Notes under the pieces: model-generated
What the model saw: only the letters and a program-made list of their open reading frames with translations
What the model was told of the DNA's origin: nothing
Databases searched by the model: none
DNA from: Endozoicomonas sp965199185
Lineage (GTDB): Bacteria > Pseudomonadota > Gammaproteobacteria > Pseudomonadales > Endozoicomonadaceae
DNA: 64,000 bases
Assembly: GCA_965199185.1 (NCBI GenBank)
Contig: CBDAQW010000012.1
Coordinates: 45,648 to 109,647, forward strand
Reading direction: 5' to 3'
Made by a program: the position numbers and the translations under genes
Shown: positions 62,404 to 64,000 of the stretch, piece after piece
How positions within the stretch are numbered: the first letter of the stretch is position 1
Layout of the letters: each line of letters begins with the position of its first letter

Positions 62404-63087
62404 ATGGGAAAAATCATATTAAAATTGCAAGAATTTGCAAAGGAAGTCCCTCTAGAAAGTTTTCATTGGGAAATACCTGAGAAATGTCCAATATCAATCC
62501 CACCGGGGTCAAATTACGAACAAAATATTTTCTTAAAACATAATCTTAAAAGTGTACTAGAAAATGACTTTGGTTCTGAAATTAGTTACTGGATAATTCA
62601 AGAGTGGGGCGGGATAAAATCACTAAAACAGAATGAAAGAAATGATGAAATAATTAATAGTTTAAAAACTCAACTTAATAAAGGGAAGTTAAATAGAAAA
62701 ACATTCAACACTATTTCGTCAATGTCAAAAGTGGCTTCTTTTTTAGAGCCAGAAAAATATGCCATTTATGACTCAAGAGTAATTTATGCTCTAAATTGGT
62801 TGTTATTTACTTTCTCTGATGAAAAGGTGTTATATCCACAGCCAAATGGAAGGAATTCAGAGCTTGCCAAATATGATTTACAAACAATATTCAGATTAAG
62901 TGAAAAAGACCATGAATACAAAAGCTATAAAAATGCTTATCACGATTATTGCCTCTTATTGACAGAGCTATCTAATCATGTTTATGGAAAGAGTTACCCA
63001 GATTTAGTTGAAATGCTCTTGTTTTCTATTGCTCCAAATCAAATAATTGAAGATATTAAAAATCGAGCTTCAATTTCATTTGCATAG
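62404..63087 (+). CDS. Unknown cassette protein, 227 residues
   Basis: I do not recognise this protein. It is soluble, without signal or membrane segment. The middle contains LEPEKYAIYDSRVIYALNWLL and YGKSYPDLVEMLLFS near the end. It is strongly AT-rich compared with the chromosomal genes, typical of integron cassettes. The start is taken at the ATG at 62404, behind a weak AAGAG; an in-frame ATG at 62350 lies at the very first bases of the cassette and is possible. The gene fills one cassette between attC sites at 62275 and 63107. Confidence 0.7.
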   Translation: MGKIILKLQEFAKEVPLESFHWEIPEKCPISIPPGSNYEQNIFLKHNLKSVLENDFGSEISYWIIQEWGGIKSLKQNERNDEIINSLKTQLNKGKLNRKTFNTISSMSKVASFLEPEKYAIYDSRVIYALNWLLFTFSDEKVLYPQPNGRNSELAKYDLQTIFRLSEKDHEYKSYKNAYHDYCLLLTELSNHVYGKSYPDLVEMLLFSIAPNQIIEDIKNRASISFA

Positions 63088-63106
63088 TACAAAACATCAA
63101 GCTGGA

Positions 63107-63167
63107 GCATAACAAAAAATTCCAGGGGACAGCGCCTGCGGCGCTGCCCCTGAATTTGGCGTTAGGC
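63107..63167 (+). repeat. Integron attC recombination site
   Basis: Starts GCATAAC (63107-63113), the complement of the GTTATGC that opens the same cassette at 62347, and ends GTTAGGC (63161-63167). The centre is a long hairpin, CAGGGGACAGCGCC against GGCGCTGCCCCTG with one unpaired base. This pairing of cassette ends is the hallmark of a genuine gene cassette. Confidence 0.85.
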
Positions 63168-63212
63168 GGTTTAATCCAATCAATCAAGATTCAGTAAGGT
63201 TGAAAATTAAAA

Positions 63213-64000
63213 TTGAATATTTTTCTTTATACAACAACGGTTTTAATTTGGGGTAGCACATGGGTTGCAATATATTTTCAGCTTGGTAATGTTCCAATTA
63301 GTGTTTCTGTATTTTATAGATTTGCTTTAGCGGCAATTATATTTTTACCACTGCTTGTTTTGTTGAAAAAGCTTCAAGCAACGAGGTTAAGTGATCATAA
63401 ATTAATGTTTCTGCAAGGATGCTGTTTATTTTCACTCAATTTTATCTGTTTTTATAATTCAACAACATATATTTCAAGTGGTCTGTCTGCTGTAATTTTT
63501 TCTCTTGCTACAATCTTTAATGCAATAAACAATAAAATATTTTATAGAGAAGAAATCCCTGCAAAGGTAATATTAGCGGCAGTATTAGGGAGTTCCGGTC
63601 TTGTAATCTTATTTTTGCCTGAACTTAATAGCGATGAAATTTCAGTAGATACAATAAAAGGTATTTCATTCGCTATTTTGGGTACTTACTTATTTTCACT
63701 TGGAAATATGCTATCAAAGAAAACAACAAGTCTTGGCTTGTCGCCCATGACAACAAATGCATATGGTATGTTTTATGGTTCAATCATATTATGCTTAATT
63801 CTGTTGGTAGTCAGGCAACCATTAGTTTTACCCTCAAAGCCTGAATATATAGCTTCATTGGTATATTTGAGTGTATTTGGTTCAATTGTTGCTTTTACAA
63901 CGTATCTATCATTAGTAGCCAGGATAGGTGCAAATAATGCTGCATATAGCACGGTAATGTTTCCGGTTATCGCACTATTTTTATCGAGTATTTTTGAAGG
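63213..64000 (+). CDS. EamA/DMT-family transporter, 3' end outside window
   Basis: The frame is open from a TTG at 63213 to the window end (262 codons shown). It reads as a ten-helix drug/metabolite transporter: NIFLYTTTVLIWGSTWVAIY at the start, FYRFALAAIIFLPLLVLL, the first EamA repeat, then ISFAILGTYLFSLGNMLSKK and SLVYLSVFGSIVAFTTYL in the second. Such proteins export amino acids or other small metabolites. The TTG is the first start codon after a stop at 63201 and has AAGG 13 bases upstream, so an alternative start cannot be excluded. It begins 46 bases inside a new cassette whose attC would lie beyond the window. Confidence 0.8.
   Translation, partial: MNIFLYTTTVLIWGSTWVAIYFQLGNVPISVSVFYRFALAAIIFLPLLVLLKKLQATRLSDHKLMFLQGCCLFSLNFICFYNSTTYISSGLSAVIFSLATIFNAINNKIFYREEIPAKVILAAVLGSSGLVILFLPELNSDEISVDTIKGISFAILGTYLFSLGNMLSKKTTSLGLSPMTTNAYGMFYGSIILCLILLVVRQPLVLPSKPEYIASLVYLSVFGSIVAFTTYLSLVARIGANNAAYSTVMFPVIALFLSSIFE

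Noticed and set aside
1..64000. CRISPR arrays, rRNA and tRNA genes
   Set aside because: I saw no regularly spaced identical repeats and no cloverleaf or rRNA-like segment on reading both strands.

Overview
The window looks like the chromosome of a gammaproteobacterium of the Oceanospirillales type. An animal-associated genus such as Endozoicomonas is my inference from gene order and content; it is not proven. Gene order is classical for the group: menF-menD-menH, bamD divergent from rluD-pgeF-clpB, argJ-mutT next to secA, and a complete mra/dcw division and cell-wall cluster running mraZ-rsmH-ftsL-ftsI-murE-murF-mraY-murD-ftsW-murG-murC-ddl-ftsQ-ftsA-ftsZ-lpxC. No rRNA, tRNA or CRISPR array was seen.

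Layout. 1-3.6 kb: menaquinone branch (menF, menD, partial menH), minus strand. 3.8-9.2 kb: small unknown genes, the proline symporter putP, and a 668-residue lysine-rich coiled-coil protein of unknown function. 9.3-15 kb: a 164-bp MITE with target duplication, msrC, a radical SAM gene, an AbgT transporter, a remnant of a 2-hydroxycarboxylate symporter and a GltP-type symporter. 15.3-16.1 kb: a 276-residue protein carrying short motifs typical of proteins that work inside animal cells (FPPPP, EPIYA-like tyrosines, PxxP). 16.3-23 kb: a TldD/TldE pair, argG, pyrC, rnt and a HAD phosphatase. 23-30.4 kb: clpB with a heat-shock promoter, an unknown 404-residue gene between imperfect direct repeats, frame-broken pgeF, rluD, bamD and yacG. 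30.5-38.2 kb: mutT, argJ, a secreted protein with a cysteine module spaced like the BCMA/TACI receptors, secA and an M23 peptidase. 38.4-56.6 kb: lpxC and the dcw cluster, headed by a sigma70 promoter and a MraZ operator. 56.9-64 kb: a mobile integron-type cassette array with attC sites, a toxin-antitoxin cassette, unknown cassette genes, a DMT transporter, and three insertion sequences (two ISAs1, one IS630) that have broken the array.

Two themes stand out. First, four plus-strand, mostly solitary genes of unknown function (7.1, 15.3, 26.0 and 32.3 kb) lie among housekeeping genes, two of them inside gene orders that are otherwise conserved. At least two carry eukaryote-like short motifs or modules, so they are candidates for a host-interaction repertoire. 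Second, reading-frame breaks are concentrated in pgeF and in the essential genes mraZ, ftsL, ftsI, murE, murF, mraY and the 5' end of murD. Nearly all that I resolved are single-base insertions, which points to consensus sequence errors rather than true gene loss. The functional reading is that the division operon is intact in the cell but damaged in this sequence.
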